This document shows positions 14,567-22,164 of a stretch of DNA of 44,254 nt, piece after piece. The DNA comes from SPCO01 sp964427285 (GTDB taxonomy: Bacteria > Chloroflexota > Limnocylindria > Limnocylindrales > CSP1-4), in the NCBI GenBank assembly GCA_964427285.1, contig CAYRTS010000023.1:1-44254 (forward strand), in the 5' to 3' direction. The translations under genes and the position numbers were made by a program. How positions within the stretch are numbered: position 1 is the first letter of the stretch; the number at the start of each line of letters is the position of its first letter. The notes below the pieces were generated by a model. The model saw only the letters and a program-made list of their open reading frames with translations, was not told the DNA's origin and did no database searches.

Positions 14567-16921
14567 ATGCCGGACTTCAAGCTCGTCGCCCCATTCGAGC
14601 CGACCGGGGACCAGCCGGCCGCGATCGAGTCGCTCGTCGCTGGGTTGGACAAGGGCATGAACCATCAGGTTCTGCTCGGAGTCACCGGCAGCGGCAAGAC
14701 ATTTTCCATGTCTCACGTGATCGCCCGGGTCAACCGGCCGACCCTCGTGCTGGCCCACAACAAGACGCTGGCCGCACAGCTATACGCCGAGTTCCGCGAG
14801 TTCTTCCCCGAGAACGCGGTCGAATACTTCGTGAGCTACTTCGACTACTACCAGCCCGAGGCCTACCTCCCGCGCAGCGACACTTATATCGAGAAGGATT
14901 CCAGCCGGAACGACGAAATCGATCGGCTCCGCCATGCCGCGACCCATGCCCTGTTCGAGCGGCGCGACGTGATTATTGTCGCCTCGGTGTCGTGCATCTA
15001 CGGCCTCGGCGCCCCGGTCGACTACGGCGCGACCGTCCTGAAGCTACGGGTCGGCGGCCAGTACCGGCGGGACGCGGTTCTGCGCCACCTGGTCGACCTC
15101 CAGTACCAGCGCAACGATCAGGCGCTGGCCCGTGCCCGTTTCCGCGTCCGCGGCGACACCCTCGAACTTCAACCGGCCTCGGAGGAGACGCTCATCCGGG
15201 TCGAGTTCTTTGGCGACACCGTCGAGCGCATCACGGAGCTGGACCCGCTCACCGGCGAGCTCCTCGCCGAGCGCAAGGAGACCAACGTCTACCCGGCGAC
15301 CCACTACGTCACGCCGGCCGACAAGCTCAAGGAAGCCATCGTCGACATCGAGGCCGAGATGGAGGTCCGGGTCGGCCAGCTTGAGGCGGAGGGACGTGTC
15401 CTCGAGGGCTCCAGGCTCCGCCAGCGGACGACCTTCGACCTCGAGATGATGCGCGAGCTCGGCTACTGCACCGGAATCGAGAACTACTCGCGCCACCTGT
15501 CGAAGCGCGAGGCGGGCTCACGTCCGTGGACCCTGCTCGACTATTTCCCGCCGGATTGGCTACTGGTCGTTGACGAGTCCCACATGACCGTCCCCCAGGT
15601 AGTCGGGATGTACAAGAACGACCGAACGCGCAAGGAGATCCTCGTCGACTTTGGATTCCGGCTGCCGTCCGCGCTCGACAATCGGCCGCTGACGTTCGAG
15701 GAGTTCGAGAAGACGGTCCACCAGGCGATCTACATGAGCGCGACGCCGGGGCCGTACGAACTGGAGCGAAGCCAGCGCAACGTCCAACAGTTGATCCGCC
15801 CGACCGGGATCGTCGACCCGCCGATCACCGTCCGTCCGACCGAGGGCCAGATCGACGATCTCCTCGAGGAGATCCGGATCCGGGTCGAGCGCGGCGAGCG
15901 GGCCCTGATCACCACCCTGACCAAGAAAATGGCGGAGGACCTGACCGACTACCTGCGTGAACTGGGGGTCAAGGTCCAGTACCTCCACAGCGAGGTCGAC
16001 ACGCTGGAGCGGGTCGCCATCCTGCGCGACCTGCGTCTCGGCGTGTTCGACGTCCTCGTCGGGATCAACCTGCTCCGTGAGGGGATCGACCTGCCAGAGG
16101 TCACCCTGGTGGCGATCCTCGATGCCGACAAGGAGGGCTTCCTGCGCTCGGCCTGGTCGCTCATCCAGATGATCGGGCGGGCGGCCCGGAACATCGGCGG
16201 CGAAGTGATCATGTACGCGGACCGGGTCACGGAGTCGATGCGCGTGGCGATGGACGAGACCGATCGCCGAAGGACCTACCAGACGGCCTACAACCTCGAG
16301 CGCGGCATCGAACCGACGACGATCGTCAAGGGGATCCGCGACATCAACCAGCGCCTGCGCGCGGTCGCCGAGTCAACCGTCGTGTACAGCTCGGAACGTG
16401 GCGGGACCTTCAGCGAGGCCGATCGAGGCAAGGTCGAGGCCCTCGTCGGGCGGATGGAAGCCGAGATGAAGGCCGCCGCCAAGCAGCTGGAATTCGAGCG
16501 GGCGGCGGCGCTCCGTGACGAGATCCAGGGGATCCGCATGCGGGTGCTGGAGCAGGACGCCTCCGTCACGGTCGCGCGTGCCGCGGAACGTGCCGCTCGC
16601 GATGCGTCACCACGTGGTCTGACCGGTGCCGCCGATCGCGCCCGCGGACGGCGCGGGGCGGCGGTTGCGGCTGCCGGACCGTCAATGGAGGTCACCAGCG
16701 TCACGGTGCTCCCCGCCGACAGCGAGCCCGGTGACGGCCTCGACGGTGCCCCGGCGATTGACGAAGGGACCGTGGCCGACTGGCTCCCCGGCATCCGGGA
16801 CGAGCACGAGGACGACGCCGGCTGGCAGGCCCGCTGGCTTGACCGGCCCACCTGGGACCACACCGTCACCCCGAACATCCGGAAACGCACCGGACAGCGG
16901 CCGTCGCGCCGACGGCGGTAG
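14567..16921 (+). CDS. uvrB: Excinuclease ABC subunit B, with C-terminal extension
   Basis: UvrB verifies DNA damage after delivery by UvrA and recruits UvrC for incision. Walker A is GVTGSGKT (K44), and the damage-clamping beta-hairpin is seen in FVSYFDYYQPEAYLPRSDTY. The helicase motifs continue through VDESHMT, GINLLREGIDLPEVTLVAIL and QMIGRAARN. The UVR domain that binds UvrC ends near residue 662 (AAKQLEFERAAALRDEIQGI). The protein then runs on to 784 residues, about 110 more than usual, with an Ala/Arg-rich linker and an acidic, tryptophan-containing segment (DWLPGIRDEHEDD, WQARWLDRPTW) and a basic RRRR end. ATG 14567 has GAGGAG upstream. It is under a LexA-type box. Confidence 0.97.
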   Translation: MPDFKLVAPFEPTGDQPAAIESLVAGLDKGMNHQVLLGVTGSGKTFSMSHVIARVNRPTLVLAHNKTLAAQLYAEFREFFPENAVEYFVSYFDYYQPEAYLPRSDTYIEKDSSRNDEIDRLRHAATHALFERRDVIIVASVSCIYGLGAPVDYGATVLKLRVGGQYRRDAVLRHLVDLQYQRNDQALARARFRVRGDTLELQPASEETLIRVEFFGDTVERITELDPLTGELLAERKETNVYPATHYVTPADKLKEAIVDIEAEMEVRVGQLEAEGRVLEGSRLRQRTTFDLEMMRELGYCTGIENYSRHLSKREAGSRPWTLLDYFPPDWLLVVDESHMTVPQVVGMYKNDRTRKEILVDFGFRLPSALDNRPLTFEEFEKTVHQAIYMSATPGPYELERSQRNVQQLIRPTGIVDPPITVRPTEGQIDDLLEEIRIRVERGERALITTLTKKMAEDLTDYLRELGVKVQYLHSEVDTLERVAILRDLRLGVFDVLVGINLLREGIDLPEVTLVAILDADKEGFLRSAWSLIQMIGRAARNIGGEVIMYADRVTESMRVAMDETDRRRTYQTAYNLERGIEPTTIVKGIRDINQRLRAVAESTVVYSSERGGTFSEADRGKVEALVGRMEAEMKAAAKQLEFERAAALRDEIQGIRMRVLEQDASVTVARAAERAARDASPRGLTGAADRARGRRGAAVAAAGPSMEVTSVTVLPADSEPGDGLDGAPAIDEGTVADWLPGIRDEHEDDAGWQARWLDRPTWDHTVTPNIRKRTGQRPSRRRR

Positions 16922-16951
16922 TCGAGCCAACATCGGGCGGTGCGCCCTTGG

Positions 16952-16957
16952 TAGGGT
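16952..16957 (+). promoter_or_regulatory. -10 box, leaderless type
   Basis: TAGGGT ends six bases before ATG 16964 of the membrane protein gene, the same geometry as uvrA, uvrC and mutM. No Shine-Dalgarno sequence fits in between. Confidence 0.45.
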
Positions 16958-16963
16958 GCCCCC

Positions 16964-17920
16964 ATGGATCGACGCCGGCTGCCACTGATCATCGCGATCG
17001 CGATCGCGATCGCGCTGCCGCTGCTCGTGTCGCAGTTACTCCCGTCCGCGAACCCTGATCGCTGGTCGCCGATCGCCCTCGCCCTGCTCGTCGCGGTCGG
17101 GGCGCTCGCCGGATGGATCACCCCGACCTTGCGCGGTTGGATCGCGACGGCCGCCTGGGTCGTCCTCGGGTCGGTGGGGCTCCTCGCGACGTGGACGGAC
17201 CTCGTCCTCAACGTGGCACCATCGATTCTGCCCGTCGAGACGTGGCGCAACGAGACATTCATCGCCATCGTCGCGGCCCTGCTACTTGTCTCGATGGGGT
17301 TCATCGTGGGCGCGGTGGTATCCCGATGGCGTAGCGATCGATCGATGCGCCCGGTGGTCGATCCGTCGCTGAGGGCTGCCATTGCGGTGGCTATCGCCGC
17401 AGTGGCCCTGATCGGGACGGCCGGACTCACCGCGGTAGCGTTTTCGCGGACGGAGCTGGTCCTCCAGGGCGACCAGGCCTACCTAGCCGTCCTCATCACG
17501 GACGACAGTGTCGAGGTCACGCCGGCGGCGATCGCGGCCGGAGTCGAGTACCGCCTCGTCTACGAGTCGCGCGCGACGGAGTCGGTCTGGATCAGCCATG
17601 TCTTGCCGCTTGACCCTGGGCAGGGCAGGATCCAAGCGATGACCTCGACCGAGGTCGAGATCTGGCTATCGGGAGCCTGGCAGGATCTCGGCCCCCGATT
17701 CGAGAACGCCGTCTCGTGGCGACCCATCGAACCATCGGAGCGCGTCGACGGCGGTCCGTTTCAGGTCTTCCTGTCGGCAGACGGGACCGGCGGTGTGTTG
17801 TGGTACGTGTCGACGACGGAGGCCCTGCGGGCCTGGCCCGGGCACGTGTTCGACGGTGAGCAGCCGCAAGCGCCCTGGCCGATCGATCGGCACGTCATCC
17901 AGCCCGTCGTGAAACCGTGA
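16964..17920 (+). CDS. Membrane protein of unknown function
   Basis: A 318-residue protein I do not recognise. The first 155 residues contain about five hydrophobic segments (near 8-26, 36-53, 60-77, 97-117 and 136-158). The rest, from about residue 160, is a soluble, strand-rich domain with VLQGDQAYLAVLITDDSVEVTP and SVWISHVLPL, presumably outside the cell. The DNA of residues 10-18 is a run of GCGATC hexamers encoding Ile-Ala repeats. It stands between uvrB and uvrA on the same strand but has its own -10 box, and uvrA has its own SOS box, so it need not be part of the repair function. Confidence 0.7.
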   Translation: MDRRRLPLIIAIAIAIALPLLVSQLLPSANPDRWSPIALALLVAVGALAGWITPTLRGWIATAAWVVLGSVGLLATWTDLVLNVAPSILPVETWRNETFIAIVAALLLVSMGFIVGAVVSRWRSDRSMRPVVDPSLRAAIAVAIAAVALIGTAGLTAVAFSRTELVLQGDQAYLAVLITDDSVEVTPAAIAAGVEYRLVYESRATESVWISHVLPLDPGQGRIQAMTSTEVEIWLSGAWQDLGPRFENAVSWRPIEPSERVDGGPFQVFLSADGTGGVLWYVSTTEALRAWPGHVFDGEQPQAPWPIDRHVIQPVVKP

Positions 17921-17931
17921 CCCGAGCGTCC

Positions 17932-17943
17932 GAACACCTGTTC
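17932..17943 (+). promoter_or_regulatory. LexA/SOS-type box of uvrA
   Basis: GAACACCTGTTC, identical to the box before uvrB. It lies 18 bases upstream of the TAGACT -10 box, covering the -35 position, so bound LexA would block the polymerase. Confidence 0.8.
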
Positions 17944-17961
17944 TAACCGCGGGACTTCCGG

Positions 17962-17967
17962 TAGACT
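17962..17967 (+). promoter_or_regulatory. -10 box of uvrA, leaderless type
   Basis: TAGACT ends six bases before GTG 17974, so the transcript should begin at or next to the start codon. No ribosome-binding site is present. Confidence 0.55.
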
Positions 17968-17973
17968 TCATCC

Positions 17974-20892
17974 GTGCCCCAGGATCAGCTCATCGTGCGT
18001 GGAGCGCGTGAGCACAATCTCAAGAACGTCGACGTCGCGTTCCCGCGCGACCGCTTGGTGGTCATCACCGGCCTGTCCGGTTCGGGCAAGAGCAGCCTTG
18101 CTTTTGACACCATTTACGCCGAGGGCCAGCGCCGCTATGTCGAGAGCCTGAGCGCGTACGCCCGCCAGTTCCTCGGCCAGATGGAGAAGCCGGATGTCGA
18201 CCAGATCGACGGGCTTTCGCCGGCCATCTCGATCGACCAGAAGGGCGCGAGCCGGAACCCACGGTCCACGGTCGGCACGGTCACCGAGATCTACGACCAT
18301 CTGCGCCTGCTATTCGCCCGCATCGGCGTCCCGCACTGCCCGGCCGGTCACGTCATCGAGCGCCAGTCCGTCCAACAGATCGTTGACCAGGTCCTGGCGC
18401 TGCCCGAGGGAACGCGGCTGCTCGTCCTGGGGCCGCTGATCAAGGACCGCAAGACCGAGGGGGACCGGGTCTTCGACGGCGCCCGGCGGCAGGGCTTCGT
18501 GCGTGTCCGGGTCGACGGGGAGATGCTCGATATCACCGACGCGCCCAAACTCGACAAGTACAAGCGCCACACGATCGAAGTCGTCGTCGATCGCTACATC
18601 GTCCGTCACGCCGAGGCGCCCGAAGGTGCTGAGCGAGCCCCGGATGGCCGCCCGATCGACCCCCAAACAGGCGCCGTGATGGCGGACCCTGATGCCGGCC
18701 GGCTGGCCGATTCGATCGAGACGGCGCTCCGGCTGGGCGAGGGCGCTGTGCTTATCGCCCCGGCGCCGCGTGACGACGACGCACCATCATTCGAGGAGCG
18801 TCGGTACAGCGAGAAATACAGCTGTCCGTACGACGACTTCACGGTCGAGGACCTCGAGCCGCGCAGCTTCTCCTTCAACTCGCCACACGGCGCCTGCCCG
18901 GCCTGCACGGGTCTCGGCACCAAGCTTGAAATCGACCCGGACCTGGTCATCCCGGATCGCTCCAAGAGCCTCGCTGCCGGCGCGCTCGTGCCATGGGCCA
19001 GGATGCCGACCGATGCCTCGTGGCGGCTCAAGATCCTCGAGGCAATCTGTGCCTCGCACGGCTGGGACTACAACGCTCCGATCCGCGACCTCCCGACCGA
19101 CGCCATCGACTATCTCCTGCGCGCGGCGAAGGACGAGAAGGTGGTCGTCCACTACCGCCACGAGCGGGGCGAGAACACCTACAAGGCCACGTTCGAAGGC
19201 GTCGTCACCAACCTGGAGCGGCGCTACCGCGAGACGGACTCGGACTACATCAAGGCCGAGCTCGAGAAATTCATGGTTACCCGTCCCTGCCAGGTCTGCC
19301 ATGGCCAGCGGCTGCGCCCGGAGATCCTGGGAGTCACGATCGGTGGTCGGAACGTCTGGGAGATCTCCACTCTTTCGATCACGGACGCTCTCGATTGGGC
19401 GGCGGGTCTCTCGCGCACCCTCACCGAGCGCGAGCGGACCATCGCCGTGCAGCTGCTCAAGGAGATCGTGGCCAGGCTCGGATTCCTGGTCGACGTCGGG
19501 CTGGACTACCTGACCCTCGACCGCACCAGCGTCACCCTGTCCGGTGGCGAGGCCCAGCGGATCCGGCTGGCAACCCAGATCGGCACCACGCTGATGGGCG
19601 TCCTGTACATCCTGGACGAGCCGTCGATCGGGCTCCACCAGCGCGACAATGCCAAGCTGATCGCAACGCTCACTCGGCTGCGAGACCTGGGCAACACGGT
19701 GCTGGTCGTTGAGCATGACGAGGAGACCATCCGGACCGCCGACTGGGTGGTGGACATTGGGCCCGGGGCTGGAGAGCATGGCGGGGAGATCATCGCCAAC
19801 GGTCCCCTGGAAGTGGTGCTGGCCGAGCCTCGCTCGATCACGGGGGCGTTCCTGCGCGGCGAGCGCTCGGTGGCGATTCCGGCCGTGCGGCGGCGTGGCA
19901 GCGGCAAGCAGCTGGTGGTGCGGGGCGCCCGTGAGCACAACCTGCGCCGGGTGGACCTGGAGGTGCCGCTTGGCACGTTCGTGGCGGTCACCGGCGTATC
20001 GGGCAGTGGCAAGAGCACGCTGGTCACCGATGTCCTCTACCGGTCCCTTGCCCGCGAGCTGAACGGATCGCGCGAGCCGGTCGGGGCGCACGATTCGCTT
20101 CTTGGTGCTGAACACGTCGACAAGATCATCGAGATCGACCAGAGCCCGATCGGGCGAACGCCGCGCTCCAATCCGGCCACCTATGTTGGTCTGTTCACCC
20201 CGATCCGCGAACTGTTTGCCGGCTCGCCGGAGGCGCGCGTCCGNNNNNNNNNNNNNNNNNNNNNNNNNNNNNNNNNNNNNNNNNNNNNNNNNNNNNNNNN
20301 NNNNNNNNNNNNNNNNNNNNNNNNNNNNNNNNNNNNNNNNNNNAACGTCCGGGTGAAGCTCCAGACCCTGTTTGATGTGGGGCTTGGCTACGTCCACCTC
20401 GGCCAGCCGGCAACGACGCTCTCCGGCGGCGAGGCGCAGCGGGTCAAGCTCTCCACGGAACTGTCTCGGCGGGCCACCGGCCGGACGCTCTACGTGCTCG
20501 ATGAGCCGACGACCGGGCTCCATTTCGCCGACGTGGAAAAGCTGTTGGAGGTCCTCCATCGGCTCGTGGACGGTGGGAACACGGTCCTGGTGATCGAGCA
20601 CAACCTGGATGTGATCAAGACGGCGGACTGGATCGTGGACCTCGGACCGGCCGGCGGCGATCGCGGCGGCCTGATCATCGCGACGGGGACGCCGGAGCAG
20701 GTCGCCGCAATCCCGGGTTCAGCGACCGGGGAGTACCTGGCACGCGTATTGCGCGGCGAACCCCTTGTGCCGCTCTCCGACGTGACCTTCGCCGAGGAGG
20801 CCGGTCGGGGGAATGGCCACGGGCGCGAGTTGAGGCCCGTGGCGGCGATCGGACCGACCCGCAAGCGCGCTGCCTCGGTACGGGCTGGCTGA
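17974..20892 (+). CDS. uvrA: Excinuclease ABC subunit A, interrupted by assembly gap
   Basis: UvrA is the damage-scanning ATPase of nucleotide excision repair. The first ATPase half has GLSGSGKSS (K39) and LSGGEAQRIRLATQIG; the second has GVSGSGKST (K680), LSGGEAQRVKLSTELS and YVLDEPTTGLHFADV. The first zinc finger reads CPYD (C284, D287) and then CPAC, so its second cysteine is Asp. From residue 757 an N-run replaces the segment that should carry the second zinc finger: compared with E. coli UvrA about 80 residues (240 bases) are expected, whereas the gap has 100 N. The frame is the same on both sides, so this is an assembly gap and not a broken gene. GTG 17974 is preceded by the SOS box and -10. 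Confidence 0.96.
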   Translation: MPQDQLIVRGAREHNLKNVDVAFPRDRLVVITGLSGSGKSSLAFDTIYAEGQRRYVESLSAYARQFLGQMEKPDVDQIDGLSPAISIDQKGASRNPRSTVGTVTEIYDHLRLLFARIGVPHCPAGHVIERQSVQQIVDQVLALPEGTRLLVLGPLIKDRKTEGDRVFDGARRQGFVRVRVDGEMLDITDAPKLDKYKRHTIEVVVDRYIVRHAEAPEGAERAPDGRPIDPQTGAVMADPDAGRLADSIETALRLGEGAVLIAPAPRDDDAPSFEERRYSEKYSCPYDDFTVEDLEPRSFSFNSPHGACPACTGLGTKLEIDPDLVIPDRSKSLAAGALVPWARMPTDASWRLKILEAICASHGWDYNAPIRDLPTDAIDYLLRAAKDEKVVVHYRHERGENTYKATFEGVVTNLERRYRETDSDYIKAELEKFMVTRPCQVCHGQRLRPEILGVTIGGRNVWEISTLSITDALDWAAGLSRTLTERERTIAVQLLKEIVARLGFLVDVGLDYLTLDRTSVTLSGGEAQRIRLATQIGTTLMGVLYILDEPSIGLHQRDNAKLIATLTRLRDLGNTVLVVEHDEETIRTADWVVDIGPGAGEHGGEIIANGPLEVVLAEPRSITGAFLRGERSVAIPAVRRRGSGKQLVVRGAREHNLRRVDLEVPLGTFVAVTGVSGSGKSTLVTDVLYRSLARELNGSREPVGAHDSLLGAEHVDKIIEIDQSPIGRTPRSNPATYVGLFTPIRELFAGSPEARVXXXXXXXXXXXXXXXXXXXXXXXXXXXXXXXXXXNVRVKLQTLFDVGLGYVHLGQPATTLSGGEAQRVKLSTELSRRATGRTLYVLDEPTTGLHFADVEKLLEVLHRLVDGGNTVLVIEHNLDVIKTADWIVDLGPAGGDRGGLIIATGTPEQVAAIPGSATGEYLARVLRGEPLVPLSDVTFAEEAGRGNGHGRELRPVAAIGPTRKRAASVRAG
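20244..20343. other. Assembly gap (100 N) within uvrA
   Basis: Exactly 100 N, a placeholder. The missing uvrA coding sequence is estimated at about 240 bases and would include the second zinc finger and the insertion before the ATPase signature motif. Confidence 0.99.
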
Positions 20893-20908
20893 CGGCCCCG
20901 GGCCCGCG

Positions 20909-20914
20909 TACCAT
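20909..20914 (+). promoter_or_regulatory. -10 box, leaderless type
   Basis: TACCAT ends six bases before ATG 20921. It sits in the 28-bp gap after uvrA and would give a leaderless message for the DUF6941-type gene. Confidence 0.45.
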
Positions 20915-20920
20915 CTCGAT

Positions 20921-21370
20921 ATGCCGGATATCGATTTTGCGTTTCTTGCCGATGCCGCTGAGACGGTCCCTGGGCAGAAGTTCCATGTTCTGGGTGGGGG
21001 GATTGCGCGGATTGGCGGGAAGAAGTTTCCGCTTCGCCATCCACATCTCTCGCTGATCGTGGGACTCCAGGTCACCGCGCCCGAAACGGGTCGGGAGCAC
21101 GAGATCCGGTTCGTCCTGCTCGACCCCGACGGGGGCGAGGTCGCCGGCGCGACCGGCAGCCTGAATGCCCGCAGCCAGAAGGATGGCCGGGACGCGGTCC
21201 TGACGTTTTCGATCGATCTCTGGAACCTCACGTTTCCGTCGCCGGGTGACTACTCGTTCCGGATTTTGGTCAACGGGTCGGAGCGCAAGCGCCTGCCACT
21301 GCTGCTCCTGGCGCCGTCGAACGCGGTCGGTGGACCGGACGACGGTGCCTCCACGATCGCGGATGGCTGA
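20921..21370 (+). CDS. DUF6941-type protein of unknown function
   Basis: A 149-residue soluble protein. The start PDIDFAFLADAAETVPGQKFHVLGGG followed by a conserved strand-rich core (LIVGLQVTAPETGREHEIRFVLLDPDG) and a final PGDYSFRILVNG segment resembles the small DUF6941 family, which has a beta-sandwich look and no known function. There is no signal peptide or catalytic motif. It overlaps by eight bases a 113-residue gene that follows, so the two are probably co-translated. The family name is from memory of its sequence pattern. Confidence 0.75.
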   Translation: MPDIDFAFLADAAETVPGQKFHVLGGGIARIGGKKFPLRHPHLSLIVGLQVTAPETGREHEIRFVLLDPDGGEVAGATGSLNARSQKDGRDAVLTFSIDLWNLTFPSPGDYSFRILVNGSERKRLPLLLLAPSNAVGGPDDGASTIADG

Positions 21371-21704
21371 CCGGCCGAATCGAGGCAGTTCGGCTCCGAG
21401 CGGGCCGGCGCGCCATGAACTCCCGCACATCGATGACCTTGGCCTGGCTGCCGCGCGACACGCGGACCGGCTCCTGGCGGAGGCCCGAGGCAGGTCGTTG
21501 ACCCGTTGGACGACCTACTTCGAGCTGCTTCCCGATCGACTGCGGGACGAGAGCCTGCCGGGGTTGCGCGGCGCCGCGATGCGGGCGCGGGCTGCCTACG
21601 GGCCGAAGGATTCGATCCGCGACGTCCTCCCCGCCGAGCTGACGGAGCCGTTTCTCGAGTCGATCGACCGCCTGTTGCGCGAGATCAATAGATCCAGGGG
21701 ATGA
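21363..21704 (+). CDS. Small helical protein of unknown function
   Basis: A 113-residue protein I do not recognise. After a polar start it is predicted helical, with HIDDLGLAAARHADRLLAEA, the segment WTTYFELLPDRL, and a final FLESIDRLLREI helix. ATG 21363 overlaps the preceding stop by eight bases, which supports coupling with the DUF6941-type gene. Its 3' end overlaps by 20 bases the convergent methyltransferase-like gene, so there is no room for a terminator between them. Confidence 0.6.
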   Translation: MADRPNRGSSAPSGPARHELPHIDDLGLAAARHADRLLAEARGRSLTRWTTYFELLPDRLRDESLPGLRGAAMRARAAYGPKDSIRDVLPAELTEPFLESIDRLLREINRSRG

Positions 21705-22164
21705 ACCGGCGCGTTCGCGTTCGGTAGGCGGCGTAGCCCTCGAACCGCGCGGTGAGCCAGGCCTCCTCCACCGTTGCCTTGAGCGCGAAGAAAACCGCAA
21801 TGGCAGCTGTCAAGATCAGCGCGGCGAATGAAGCCTGGAGCAGCGACCAGCCGAGCGAACCCAGGATCAGGCCGCCGTAGATCGGGTGGCGGACCAGACG
21901 AAAGACGCCGAATTCGACCAGAGCACCCTCGTCCTTGGGATGGGGGAGTGCGGTCAGCGAACCGCCGAGATCCTTGACGCCGCGAAACGCGAGAATCCCT
22001 CCGCCTACCATCACGGCGAGCCCGGCGAGGACACCTGCGTCGGTCAAGGCACCGGTCCACCCCGTGCGGAGCCAGAGACCGGCTGCCGCAATCGCAACAA
22101 GGAGCACGGCCTGGATCACGACCCAGCCCTCGCCCCGTGGCCCAAGATTCGGCAATCGGCTCAC
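21685..22164 (-). CDS. ICMT-like isoprenylcysteine methyltransferase family membrane protein
   Basis: A 159-residue membrane protein with four hydrophobic segments and the isoprenylcysteine carboxyl methyltransferase/phospholipid methyltransferase signature at its C-terminal half: GVFRLVRHPIYGGLILGSLG, then EEAWLTARFEGYAAYRTRTR and FIPWIY at the end. The RHPxYxG and EExxL...YxxYxxR motifs bind S-adenosylmethionine in this family. Bacterial members have poorly known substrates (phospholipids, isoprenoids). The GTG start at 22164 overlaps the helicase stop (GTGA), so the two are coupled, although no functional link is obvious. Confidence 0.82.
   Translation of the reverse strand: MSRLPNLGPRGEGWVVIQAVLLVAIAAAGLWLRTGWTGALTDAGVLAGLAVMVGGGILAFRGVKDLGGSLTALPHPKDEGALVEFGVFRLVRHPIYGGLILGSLGWSLLQASFAALILTAAIAVFFALKATVEEAWLTARFEGYAAYRTRTRRFIPWIY

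Noticed and set aside
13888..14658. Minus-strand open frames through the repeat region giving GNLCT/HGQSV pentapeptide repeats
   Set aside because: The 15-bp period keeps all frames open automatically; they cross an N gap, overlap vapC and uvrB antisense and have no start signal.
20244..20343. uvrA as a pseudogene
   Set aside because: The interruption is an N-run with the same frame on both sides and conserved motifs either side.
18787..20601. Long antisense reading frame opposite uvrA
   Set aside because: It is a shadow of uvrA codon bias in GC-rich DNA and passes through the gap; composition is not protein-like.
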